A stretch of 64,000 nt of DNA from Nymphaea colorata. Its lineage: Eukaryota > Streptophyta > Magnoliopsida > Nymphaeales > Nymphaeaceae. The stretch lies in the NCBI RefSeq assembly GCF_008831285.2, contig NC_045145.1, positions 8,122,802-8,186,801 on the forward strand, in the 5' to 3' direction. Shown in pieces: positions 23,703 to 33,836 of this stretch (its first letter is position 1; each line of letters starts with the position of its first letter). The position numbers and the translations under genes are program-made. Below the pieces are notes generated by a model. It searched no databases. It had not been told where the DNA came from and worked only from the letters and a program-made list of their open reading frames with translations.

Positions 23703-24471
23703 CCTAAGGAACCAAGCTCCATTAAAGAAGCCTTGTCAGATGCAAGTTGGACGGCTGCAATGATGGAGGAAATAGATGCACTCAAACAAAAAAAACATGG
23801 TCTTTGGTTCCCAAAGAGCAATCGATGCATATTATTAGCTACAAGTGGGTGTTTAAAACCAAAGTAAAAGCAGATGGTTGCTTAGAGTATTTGAAAGCAA
23901 GAGTCGTGGCTAAGGGATACAACCAACTTCGAGGTATAGAATTTATGGAAACTTTTTTCGTCAGTTATCAAACCTACAACAATCAGAATTATCTTCACTG
24001 TTGCTCTCTCTAGAGGATGGATGATACATCAAATTGATATAAAGAATGCATTCCTCCATGGTGAATTGGAAGAACCTGTGTATATGGATCAACCACCAAG
24101 ATTTAAGGACCCATATAAGCCCAATCATGTCTGTAAGTTGAACAAAGCCATATATGGTCTGCGTCAATCTACTAGAATGTGGTTTAACAAATTTAGTGAT
24201 TTCCTATTAAACTATGGATTCTTTTGGTGACAATCCTAACACATTGAAGTCATTCATTTCAGACATCAGCCAAACTTTTGCTATGAAAGACCTAGGAAGC
24301 GTCTATTATTTCCTTGGTATACAGGTCCAACAAAATGAAATAGGTGTATTTCTAAACCAGACTAGATATGCCAAGGACATCCTTAAGCGAGCTAACATGC
24401 TAGATTGCAAGCCTAGCGGCAGACCCATGGGAGAATCTCCCTACTGTAATCAGTCTACATCAAATTTCTAG
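23703..24471 (+). pseudogene. copia-2 reverse transcriptase with active site deleted
   Basis: Starts IKEALSDASWTAAMMEEIDAL, shifts frame at an A run near 23795, then continues YKWVFKTKVKADG, LKARVVAKGYNQ, IDIKNAFLHGELEEPVYMDQP and IYGLRQSTRMWFNKF. After NYGF (about 24221) the sequence jumps to FISDISQTFAMKDLGSVYYFLGI. The segment that normally contains YVDD is absent, removing the polymerase active site. Confidence 0.9.
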
Positions 24472-25155
24472 AATGCTACCCTTTTCAGGAGCTTGGTTGT
24501 TAGCTTACAATACTTAACCTTCACACGTCCGGATTTGGTCTATAATGTAAATTTTGTGTCTTAGTATATGCAATCACCATCGCAATTTCATTTCCAACTG
24601 GTGAAGAAAATCCTCAGGTACATAAAGGCCACTATCAATTATGGTTTAAGGATAAAACCTACAGAATCTATGCTTCTGCAGGGATACTCAGATGCTGATT
24701 GGGCAGGCTGCCCAATCACTCGGCATTGAACAATAGGTTATAGCATATACCTTGCGCCTAATTGTATTTTTTGGTCTACTAAAAAGCAGCCCACCTTAGC
24801 ACGATCAAGTTCAGAGGCAGAGTATCATGCACTAGCTGCAGCGGCAGCTGAAATGACTTGGATCAGCTATATTCTAAGAGATATTGAAGTTAATATACAC
24901 AAAACCCCTATCTTGTTTTGCGATAATCTATCAGCCTTACACATGACCATCAATCCAGTGCAACATAATCGGTCCAAACATATTGAATTGGACTATCATT
25001 ATATTCGAGAAAGAGTGGCTGCCAAGCTTTTTGAAACCAGATATATTCCTTCAACTAATCAGATCGTTGATTTATTGACGAAGCCCTTGGGAAGAGCACG
25101 GTTTCTTTATTTGAGAAACAAACTCGGCCTGGACCACAACACCAGCCCAGTTTGA
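24472..25155 (+). pseudogene. copia-2 RNase H
   Basis: Frames give GYSDADWAGCPITR near 24680-24725, SSEAEYHALAAAAAEM near 24810-24855, ILFCDNLSALHM, and HIELDYHYIRERV followed by DLLTKPLGRARF, the standard copia RNase H series. The C-terminal 100 codons (24853-25155) are open. A few stops upstream mark decay. The frame ends just before the polypurine tract. Confidence 0.9.
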
Positions 25156-25168
25156 AGGGGGATATTAA
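25152..25168 (+). other. Polypurine tract of copia-2
   Basis: TTGAAGGGGGATATTAA directly precedes the right LTR, where plus-strand DNA synthesis is primed. Confidence 0.8.
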
Positions 25169-25295
25169 TGTATAGACGTTTCTAGAGTACCAGACGTGAT
25201 CAGTTCTAGAAACATCTATGTGGCGAGGTTGGAACCACCAACCAACAAGCTGATCGTGTTAGATGGAACCAACCACCAAGCTGATCGTGTGAGAC

Positions 25296-26194
25296 TAGTG
25301 CTGGGCATTGGGCCGGGCCGGGCCGACAAAAATGTCAAAACCGAAGCCCGGCTACCGTATTGGGTCAGCCCCAGGCCAGACCCGTTTATAAACGGGCCGG
25401 GCCGGGCCCATGTGATATTGGGCCATGGGCTTCAGTTTATGCCCAAGGCCCGGCCCGGCCTGATTATTAACGGGCCGGGCGGGCTGAACTGGGCTTTTGC
25501 GTGGGCCGGGTAAAACGAGAAAAAGGAAAAGCCCAAATCCAAAAGTGCAGAGAAAACCCTTGTATCCTTCATCTCGTCAAAATCTCTCACCATCTTTCAT
25601 CTATGTGCCTTTTTGTCCTCAAAACCCTAACCCTAACTCCGGATGGCTTCTGGCTGTAGAAGAAACGTGCAGAGCAAGACGAGGAGGACGAGAGTGAGAA
25701 GAGGAAGTGGGACGAGATGGATGAGGACATCCTGCTCGTCATCTTCCAGAAGATCGATCTTGAGGACTGCGCGGTGGTGACGGCAAGGTGGCGACGGGTG
25801 ATCGACGATGGGCCAGACCGACGATGGTCAATGGGGATTGGGGAGAACTGGAGAGGCAGTCGCAGAGCAGTCTTGCGCGCTGGTCGCTGATCTCGTACAG
25901 CCAAATGATGGTCGACAATGAGTCGATGAGGGAGAATGAACATTGAAACAAAGCAATGAAACTTGAAAGTTGAAAGCCAAAGGCCGAACCAAAAGTCGAA
26001 ACACTTGAAACCCAAACATTAACGTGCTTCTCGGGCCCCCGAATATCAAATTTTGAGGCCCGGGCCCGACCCATTTATTACCGGGCCAGGCCGAGCCCAG
26101 TATTAAAAGCCCGTTAAGACTGATTCCAGGGCCTGAGCCCGGGCCCGAGTCGGGCCGGGTACCCTGCGGCGGCCCGGCCTGGTGCCCAAGCTTA
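25296..26194. mobile_element. Non-autonomous hAT element carrying a gene fragment
   Basis: The 899-bp element is bounded by an exact 8-bp target duplication TGTGAGAC (25288-25295 and 26195-26202), the length typical of hAT. Its ends, TAGTGCTGGGCATTGGG and the complement of TAAGCTTGGGCACCAGG, are inverted repeats related to those of the 35540-40960 element. Both subterminal regions are packed with GGGCCGGG motifs. There is no transposase. The interior holds a telobox-like CCCTAACCCTAAC and an F-box-like coding fragment. The intact site in the 5' LTR of copia-2 shows what was there before insertion. Confidence 0.93.
25660..25890 (+). pseudogene. F-box gene fragment captured inside a hAT element
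   Basis: A frame open from 25660 to TGA at 25888 reads an acidic lead-in, then KRKWDEMDEDILLVIFQKID followed by LEDCAVVTARWRRVI. This matches the first two helices of a plant F-box: W-x-E/D-L/M-x-x-D-I-L-x-x-I-F, LED, and an R-x-W near the end. In family members this domain binds SKP1 in an SCF ubiquitin ligase. An ATG at 25643 lies in another frame and an in-frame TAG precedes the block (25657-25659), so the fragment is not a working gene as read. Only about 75 codons remain. Confidence 0.7.
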
Positions 26195-26450
26195 TGTGAG
26201 ACAGGAACCACCAAGCGTGACATCATGGTCAGTTCTAGGAACCACCTGCTGGACGTGCGAAGATGCTGCGATGATGATCAGTTTCCATGCCAAGGGGGAA
26301 GTGCTGCTGGACGTGCGAAGATGCTGAACGTGTGAAGCAGTTATTATCCTTTAAAACTGCAATGTAACCGCACATCCCTGTGTATATATAAGAGATAAAT
26401 GAGAGTAATAAAGGAGTGAGAAAAATAGAGGATTTATGTCACCCCTTACA

Positions 26451-27389
26451 ATTGGTCTTTTACTTTCTTCTTTGTTGCCTTTGGCAATGGCCCTTAGCCA
26501 CCTGATTCAGATTCCCTCATGTTTTAATGCATCGTCTTTTGCAGTATTGGATGCTGGTTCAGATTGAAGTACCCACGTATAGTTTCAGGGATGGTTTCCG
26601 TATAGTTTCAGGGACGGTTTCTTCTTCAGCACTCATCCTTTAGTTCAATGGCTTTACGCCATTGACAAGCTTTTACGATACAGTTTCTAAAGCTTACAAG
26701 GTTCGAAGAGAGACTCTGTTATCCCTTTCTTCGATAAGTTTCTTAATCTTGGTATTTAACTTGTATGAAAGTGTAGTCAATGGTTGAATAGAAGTGAGAA
26801 AAAAGTTTGTGAAAATTTAAATATACCAGCTTTACTTCTTGTTGGCATACTATGAAGGCCTTCAATGGATTTAGCTGTAACTTATCAGACCTGATTGTTG
26901 ATCTGAAACTGAATTTCCATTGCGAGGTAAAAAGCTATTGAAGCATTAGCAGATAAAGTAAGTTATTGCTAAGTATCATGGAAGCTCACCCATATTGCTA
27001 AATGGGAAAACATGTAACTGGTTCAATCACATGGATGGGTAGACATGCAAAGAGCTGATGATAACTAACCAAGGGATTTCATCTATGACATTGTTACTGA
27101 ATATCTGAGCAGCCCTGTACCATTTGATTCTTGGAATGGGCTCACCACTTGGCATGTAAGAATCACATATCACCTGTAGGTGATGGTATCAATACCCAAC
27201 ATTTTAAAGTGATGCAGCCACTTTGCAGGCCTTTGATGTGGTGGCATTGTTCAACAGGAATTGTTGAAAGAATTGATATGTCTCATAGATGTCATTGAGT
27301 TTTATTTTCATTGACTCAACTGACTCATAGAAACATTTCCCAGTATGTTCTAGCAATTGGTCAGCAGTGGTTTCTGTGACCTTACAAGA
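26451..27389. other. No gene recognised
   Basis: Flank between copia-2 and the hydrolase pseudogene. A 20-bp phrase (GTATAGTTTCAGGGA) is duplicated near 26577-26620. Upstream exons of the hydrolase were looked for and not found. Confidence 0.4.
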
Positions 27390-27720
27390 TCTTTGATCCT
27401 GAAAAGCAACCTGGCTGGCAAAACTGCTGCAAGTGGATCTTTTGTGGTAGTCCGTGACTACTTCCATGGAGATTCTTATGCTCCAGAAAAGGGTTCCATT
27501 GACATTTCTTGCAGGAGAAAGGATTTGAAGACACCAAGCCTCTGATTGCATATCTAAAGAGTCAATGAATATCATCTATTGGGGTTGGAGATGTTTTTTC
27601 TTCCCTTCGGTTACATAAGCTAAAGTTCCTACTGCAATTTTGGGAGCAGATCAAACCGATCATTCATCGCCACCCAAATTGATTGAAAAGTTTGAGGGCG
27701 TTCCATCTGCAAATAGAGAG
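27390..27720 (+). pseudogene. Dienelactone hydrolase-family pseudogene fragment
   Basis: On the plus strand LAGKTAASGSFVVVRDYFHGDSYAPE, then after a frameshift EKGFEDTKPLIAYLKSQ and a stop, matches the central part of the plant dienelactone hydrolase / endo-1,3;1,4-beta-glucanase-like family (typical pattern: LADKVAASG, VVVPDFFYGDPY, KGFEDAKPVI). A later piece, VPTAILGADQTDHSSPPKLI at about 27625-27690, matches the region before the catalytic Asp/His and ends at a possible splice donor after SANRE. The N-terminus and the nucleophile motif GFCWG are missing. It is a broken fragment of an alpha/beta hydrolase gene. Confidence 0.75.
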
Positions 27721-29286
27721 GTAACAGTCTATTACTAGCAATGCTCCTCTTCAAACCGATTGGAGATTCTCTGCTCTGCCAATTTTCACATTTTGTAAAA
27801 GAAACAGAGAGCATGGACAAACGTAATTTAGTATGCATTTTCACATTTTCTGATATGCAGCATAATAACACAAGGTTTCTACTTCATTAACCAATTTCAA
27901 AGCTCTTGCAATTATGTTTCCTATGTGAGTTATTACGTTTGTTGTTGCTGCTGCTGTTATTATTGTTATTATGTGATACTGAATTTTGGTTCACATACTC
28001 TTAGTTCATTCTTAGTTGTTTGTAAATAGATATTCAGGTATACCAGGCTGGTGTTAAACCTGATTTACTGGCTCCATCTTCATTTTGGAGAGGTTGTGTG
28101 AGAACTTAATCCATTGAAACTCATTGGCATTGGGATATAGAGGGGCCCTTTGTCAAAGGATCATGTGTGTATGTATCCACTTTAGCTTTTTCATTATTTT
28201 ATTTGCAGCAGTCGAAACAGGATGCCCCAAAATGTTGGAAGAACGAAGTCATGATTTTTTGGTTTGTAGATTGGATTTTGTGAATTGATAAGGTTGACAA
28301 TTGATTGACTTTTTTTGGACATGTAGAATCCATCTATCCATGGTTGGATTAGCAAAAAACAGCAGACAGAGTACTATGGGGCTGGACGGTTGACGTAGTT
28401 TATGGCTGGTACATTTCATGTGTGTGTGTGTGTGTGTGTGTATAAACGTGTGCCCATCTGAAACAGGAAAACAAAGTGTGGGTGAACTTAAACTTCCACA
28501 AGGGAGATATTACCGACTGCTGATCATCACTTTCAAAGTCCATTTGTACCTCTAATTCACCTCATTCCAACGTGTCCAACAAGCTCATGACGAACAATCC
28601 TCAACAAGCATGTGTGAGATTTAAATACTAGATACTCTTTCACCTGCTGGTAATGTCTGTGTTAGTTTCCTAACAGGAAACACATTGTAACCTCGTGTGA
28701 CTTTCCATGCAAGATTGCTTGATTAAAAAAATGAAACTACCCTTCTGGGCCAATTCGGAGTACCCAATAGTCAAAATTGCCTTTTGGGTGCCTAGAATGT
28801 ATCATGAAGTGGTTGAGAATCACAAGAAATTAAAAGAAATTAAAAAATGTAAAAATATATTAGTAATATTTTGAATATTGGAAAACCAAATAAAGGAAGA
28901 AAAAAAAGTGGTGAAACCTTACATTTGAGCACGGCATTCAAGACACATGCAGCTAGCATGCCATCTGAAATAAGGCATGAAGGACAAGTGGCACCAAAAA
29001 GAAGTTAAATGTGTTGATCAAACTTTTAAATCAAGTTCATAGCTGAAACGTGGAGGCTGAGACTGGAGAACCAGAGAATGTTGAGATGACAAGAGGAGGA
29101 GATAATTTCAGATGGTTGGTTAGATAGGAAATTCTGAGCCCTCCCAAAAGGATGTAAGTCCAGTGTAAAGTCCATCGATGAAGCAGGTAGGTTGAACTTG
29201 AACTTAGATTGTTTGCATGTCAAGGTGAAAATCATCTTAATGTTGTCATCATATTAGTAGAGGTGAATGGTGTCCTTTCTTATTAT
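27721..29286. other. No gene recognised; (GT)n at 28421-28441
   Basis: AT-rich sequence with a GT microsatellite near 28421-28441. A minus-strand frame at 29026-29235 has no recognisable similarity. Confidence 0.45.
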
Positions 29287-29362
29287 GAACAAAAACTACT
29301 TATCATTTCTTGTTAAAAATCAATGAACAAAAACTACTTAGCATTTCTTGTTAAAAATCAAA
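29287..29362. repeat. 38-bp tandem duplication across the copia-3 junction
   Basis: Two units starting GAACAAAAACTACTTA (29287-29324 and 29325-29362) each contain host flank, the target duplication TTTCT and the first bases of the LTR (TGTTAAAAATCAA). The duplication therefore postdates insertion of copia-3. Confidence 0.9.
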
Positions 29363-29692
29363 ATGAAGAAATAATTAAAGGGACATGAATTTTTAAAGTG
29401 GTTCAGCCAATGAGCCTACGTTCATTGCTCTATCATTTCTTGCTTGCCTTCCTTTGGTGGAGAGACTCATTTATATAGAGGAGTTACATAAGGGGTCTCT
29501 AGTTTCCAAGAGACATGACTTTTCATCTTTCAACATATATGACTTTTCGTCTCTCAAGAGACATGTCTTTTCATCTCTTAAGAGACATGACTTTTTATCT
29601 CTCAACAGGCATGACTTTTCATTTATCAAGAGACATTACTTTTTATCTCCCAAGTAATTCACTTTGAGAGCTTTCTTGGTATTTCTGTTAAC
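29349..29692 (-). repeat. 3' LTR of copia-3
   Basis: 344 bp, TGTTAA...TTAACA. Contains six units of a ~25-bp tandem repeat (core AAGAGACATGACTTTTCATC) at about 29505-29655. Confidence 0.95.
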
Positions 29693-29703
29693 ATCCCCCC
29701 TCA
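29693..29703 (-). other. Polypurine tract of copia-3
   Basis: On the minus strand TTGAGGGGGGA directly precedes the 3' LTR. Confidence 0.85.
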
Positions 29704-30077
29704 AGCTCAATGCTCCAACAATGAGATTGAGCTTGTTAATTATTTGATAATGGTGCTGCTTACTAAGTGGCTTAGTTAAAATATCAGCAACTTGATCTTT
29801 CGAAGAGATGTATTGAATTTTCAAATCTCCTTTAGCCAATTTTTCTCGAACAAAATGAAGGTCAATCTTTATGTGTTTGCTGCGGCTATGATACACAAGA
29901 TGAGCTGCAAGATAGGCTGTGCCGATGTTGTCGCACCATAATATGGGAGGTTGTGATTGAATAACATGAAGTTCTTTTAACAAAAATTGTAACCACATGA
30001 TTTAGCAGTAGTATTGGCAATAGATCGATACTCAGCCTCAGTGCTACAACGAGAGACAACTGGCTACTTTTTAGCAC
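29704..30077 (-). pseudogene. copia-3 RNase H
   Basis: Minus-strand frames give the broken SSTEAEYRS region near 30020-30060, then PPILWCDNIGTAYLAAHLVYHSR, KHIKIDLHFVREKLAKGDL and DQVADILTKPLSKQ, the standard copia RNase H C-terminal series. It ends just before the polypurine tract. Confidence 0.9.
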
Positions 30078-31352
30078 TCCATAAGACTAGATTGGATCCA
30101 ATAAACACTGCATATCTACCTGTAGACTGTCTATCATCAAGACATCCTACCCAATCTGCATCACTGTAAGCATTAATATTAAGAACTAAACTAGGTCTAA
30201 TAACAAGACCATAATCAATAGTGTGTTTCAAATATCTTAGGATTCTCTTTACGGCATCTCAATGGGCATCAGTAGGATGATGCATGTGTTGACAAACCTT
30301 GTTAACAACATAAGAGATGTCTGGACGAATTATATAGTGTATTGAAGAGCGCCAATAATGTTGTGATAAAGAGTTAGATCATAAAAATTTGATCCAGTTT
30401 GAGCAGATAAAGCAGGGGAGCATGCCATGGGAGTTGAAACTCCCTTAGCTCCAAGCATATTTGTTCTTTTGAGAAGCTTGAATATGTATTTCCTTTGAGA
30501 CAATATTAGCTTATTGTCAATTCTTTTTGCTTCTATGCCCAAAAAGAAATGAAGTTCACCCAGATCTTTAATAGCAAACTCACTTTTGAATTGACAAATA
30601 ATGTTATGAATATATTCAGGGGAGCTTCCTGTTATTATCATGTCATCCATGTATACCAAAACATATAGAAGTAATTCTTTTTTTCTCAAAATAAAAAGAG
30701 ATGAATCTGTTTGAGCCCATGTAAAACCAAGATTTTGGAGGAATAGACTAAGACGGGAAAACCATGCCCTAGGAGCCTGTTTTAAACCATATAAAGCTAT
30801 TCATGTTTGCATACATGAATTGGGAAAGAATGATTTTGAAATCCGGGTGGTTGAACCATATAAACTTCTTCTGAAATAGATCCATATAGGAATGCATTTT
30901 GAATATCCAACTGATGTATTTTCCATTTGTGACTAATAGAAATAGTCAATACTGTCCAAATTGTAGTAGGCTTCACAATAGGGCTGAAGGTTTCAGTATA
31001 GTCAATTCATTCTTTTTTACTATACCCCTTGGCGATGAATCCGTCCTTGTCCAATGATACATCTACCTTTCGCTTGAATTTGAACACTCATTTACATCCT
31101 ACAATGTGTTTGGCTTCTTTTTTTTTGAACAAGTTTCCAAGTATTGTTTCAAATAAGAGCATCATATTCTTCTTCCATGGCCTCCCTCCAATTTTCATCT
31201 TCATATGCTTCCTTGAAACTTAAGGGTTCTTTGTCTTCAAGAAGAGTAGAGACAAGAGCTCTTGGATGAGAGTGTTTGCTAGAAAAATATGTATGGAACT
31301 CATTGTATTTAGGATTAGGCCTGAAGGTTCCCACTTGAGATCTAGTAGTCAT
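30078..31352 (-). pseudogene. copia-3 reverse transcriptase
   Basis: The start is PLSFKEAYEDENWREAMEEEYDAL (31149-31352). A broken middle covers the AFLYG and YGLKQAPRAW regions (30760-31100). The active-site stretch LLYVLVYMDDMIITGS (30330-30689) is followed by FAIKDLGELHFFLGIEA and the SGALQYTI-like end. The YMDD catalytic aspartates are retained, although stops and shifts around 30700-31150 prevent a full-length product. The connecting region to RNase H is at 30078-30330. Confidence 0.9.
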
Positions 31353-32379
31353 AGGATGGACTCGTTCTTGATTTGGTTCATTTTCATTGGATTTGGTTGG
31401 CTCCTCATTTCCAAGAGTTTCAGGTTCATATTCACTATTTGTTTCATACTGAAGTAAGGGTTCCTCTGATGTTGTGGAGGTACTAGATGATGATATTGTA
31501 GAGTTTGAGAACTAATATTCATGAGGGGAGGTTAAAATGATAGCTTGGTTTTGACTTTCTAAATCTTGAGTATCAATAAAAAGAAATTTTTTCTCATTAA
31601 ATTGGACATGCCTCGAAATATAGATTTTACCGGTTCGTACACCCAAACAATAATATCTTTTATGTTGAGGAACATAGCCCAAGAAAACACATCTTTCAGA
31701 TCGTTAATCTAATTTATTTTTCTGTTAAGCTCTTAAACAAGAAAAGCATTCACATCCAAAGATTTTGAGGAAGCCATAATCAGGTTTCTCTTTGAACAAT
31801 TTTTCGAAAGGAGAAGAAAAATCAAGAATCTTGGTTGGCATTCGGTTAATCAAATAAACAAGTACAAAAAACATATGACCATAAGTTCTTGAGAATATTA
31901 CCTTCTGCCATTAGAGATAAACATGTTTCAACAATATGATTATGTCTCCTTTCAGCTGCTCCATTTTGTTCAGGGGTATGAGGACATGATAGTCTATGTC
32001 AAATTCCATTATGGACAAGATATGATTGCAACCCTTGAAATTCTCCTCCCTAATCTGAGTGAAAATATTTTATCTTGTGTCCTGAGATTTTCAAAGAGGG
32101 CCTTGAAAGCTTTGAAAACATGACTAACATCTAATTTTTTTTTCTCAAATAAATCCAAGTATATCTTGAAAAGGCATCCATAAAAATCACATAGTACTTA
32201 AAACCATTCATACTCTCCATTGGAGCTAGACCCCATACATCAGAATAAATGAGTTCAAGCGAGCGTTTCACCTTATTTGAAATAGCATTAAATGGAAGTT
32301 TATGACTCTTAGATTTTTGGCAAGCTTCACACAAATAATTTAAACAATCATGATAATAAGACAAATCACACTTGTTCAA
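31353..32379 (-). pseudogene. copia-3 integrase
   Basis: Pre-integrase finger CEACQKSKSH, then SDVWGLAPMESMNGFKYYVIFMDAFSRYTW (32131-32379), a broken HSD-GGEF near 32040, PHTPEQNGAAERRH near 31960, and the C-terminal CVFLGY-like region near 31670-31690. The three acidic catalytic positions are recognisable but interrupted by stops. The variable linker to reverse transcriptase lies at about 31353-31550. Confidence 0.85.
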
Positions 32380-32424
32380 AACCTTTTTAACAATGAAAAA
32401 TGAAAGGTGACCAAGTCTTTTGTA

Positions 32425-32820
32425 CTACTGCCCAATAGTCTGTCTTTCTCCAAGTTGAGCTTCCTTTTTTCTGCTACTAAGGTCTATCTTATATAGCCCA
32501 TCCCTACTAGTTCCTTGATGAAGAATTTTTTCTGTTCCCTGCTGCTTAACATAGCACATATTAGGATAAAACTCAAAATAGACTCCATTATCTTTAAAAA
32601 AACATTGTACGGATAACAAGTTTCTTGTTATTTTGGGCACATGAAGGAGATCATTTAAAACTAAATTTTGAGATGTCTTTGAAGAACCAATATGAAAAAT
32701 TCTCAAGCTTGATCCATCTCCGATTTTTACTGCATCTCTACCTTTGTATTTGGCATGAATAAACAAGTTATTGATATCATTGGTGATGTGATGAGTAGCA
32801 CCGGAGTCAGGATACTAATT
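32425..32820 (-). pseudogene. copia-3 protease region
   Basis: Encodes PDSGATHHIT at about 32770-32810 (the aspartic protease motif), then FIHAKYKGRDAVKIGDGSSL, the LLHVPKITRNLLSV block and the linker to integrase. An in-frame stop immediately precedes PDSGAT, separating it from Gag. Confidence 0.88.
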
Positions 32821-33594
32821 GTCATCTTCAATGTCTTGATTCGAAGCGCTAGAAAAAACTGCATGATATGCTTGAGGAGACGTTGTCTCTTTTTCTTTAA
32901 GCAAGTTAGTATATGAAAAACAAAACATTGCAATATGACCAACTTTTTCACATATTTGGCACACAAGATGATCATCTTTGTATTGCTCACTTTTTCGGAT
33001 TCCGCCTCTAGATTGGTAGTTGTTTCTACCATGACCTCTGTAGTTGGTTTGCTTATTATAAACTTGTTTCGCAGCTGGCATAATAGATTCAAAAGTTTGA
33101 GAATCATCTTCTTTTAAGTTAGCTTCTTGTATGAGAATAAGCCCATGAAGTTCATTCAAAGAGACAAGGTCCTTTCGAGTTTCCATACTGACTTTAAAAG
33201 CAAGATATTCACTTGGCAATCCTCTAAGAATTTGAAGAACATGATCATCTTCATCAACGGGTTTGGATGCAATGGCTAATTGATGAGCAATAGTTTTTGC
33301 TTTGTTTATATAAACATCCATATAACTAGACCCCTTTTTCAAATCTTGAAACTGTGATTTTAACTGCATTATTCGAGCCCTGGATTAAGTAGCATATGAC
33401 TGCCTAAGAGCACTCCAAACCTCTAGAGAGGTTTTTATTGTTTCAGATAGAGATGACTTAATCCAACTCGAAAGTAACTGATCCTTTCTCAGCCATTCAA
33501 TATATTCTGAACTAATTTCAGTTGTTCCACATCTAAACATTGACGGAGCAGGTTTGCTTCCATCAATATATCTCATAAGATCAAATGAGATCAA
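32815..33594 (-). pseudogene. copia-3 gag
   Basis: Two open stretches in minus orientation (33385-33594 and 32815-33369) are separated by one break. The first has the W-x-x-x-DQLLSSWI and SLEVWSAL blocks of the UBN2-type Gag. The second has LKKGSSYMDVYINKAKTIAHQL, ILRGLPSEYLAF and a CCHC zinc knuckle CQICEKVGHIAMFC with normal spacing. The start region before ISFDL (upstream of 33594) is broken. Confidence 0.9.
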
Positions 33595-33822
33595 GATTGA
33601 AGTGAATTGAGATTCTCAAATAAGATAATTTTCAAAATTTAACTTGATGGTGAGGAAAGGTTGTAAATTGCTTGGGTACTGAAGAGGAGAAGCAAGAAAA
33701 TTCATACCCGTATCAGAGTTGACTCCCATATTTGATGATGCTTCTTGATTTGTCATAAGAATGAAAAGCGACAACACAAGATGTAATCCTTAGGAACTAG
33801 CAGCAACACTAACAAGGACCAG

Positions 33823-33836
33823 TGGCTCTGATACCA
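33823..33836 (-). other. Primer-binding site of copia-3
   Basis: On the minus strand TGGTATCAGAGCCA, abutting the 5' LTR. Confidence 0.92.

Larger units (their letters stand above)
21761..26450 (+). mobile_element. copia-2: internally deleted Ty1/copia element
   Basis: Two alignable LTRs (21761-22137 and 25169-26450, the latter split by a hAT insertion) flank a primer-binding site, a pol remnant and a polypurine tract. The order integrase, reverse transcriptase, RNase H on the plus strand identifies Ty1/copia. Gag and protease are missing, and the YVDD-containing part of reverse transcriptase is deleted, so the element cannot move unaided. The first bases of the left LTR differ from TGTATAGACG of the right LTR, and no clear 5-bp target duplication remains. 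Confidence 0.93.
25169..26450 (+). repeat. 3' LTR of copia-2, split by a hAT element
   Basis: LTR sequence runs 25169-25295, is interrupted by the hAT element 25296-26194, and resumes at the duplicated TGTGAGAC (26195) to end TTACA at 26450. With the insertion removed it is about 375 bp and aligns with the left LTR. Confidence 0.92.

Noticed and set aside
25587-26226. Three long overlapping minus-strand open frames inside the 899-bp hAT element
   Set aside because: High GC content keeps frames open; the F-box-like reading is on the plus strand and the terminal frames cover the GGCCC arrays.
27204-27575. 123-codon minus-strand open frame
   Set aside because: It is antisense to the dienelactone-hydrolase pseudogene, whose match to a known family is on the plus strand.
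29505-29655. Regular ~25-bp repeats that could suggest a CRISPR array
   Set aside because: Units are contiguous without spacers, lie inside a copia LTR, and the genome is a plant's.
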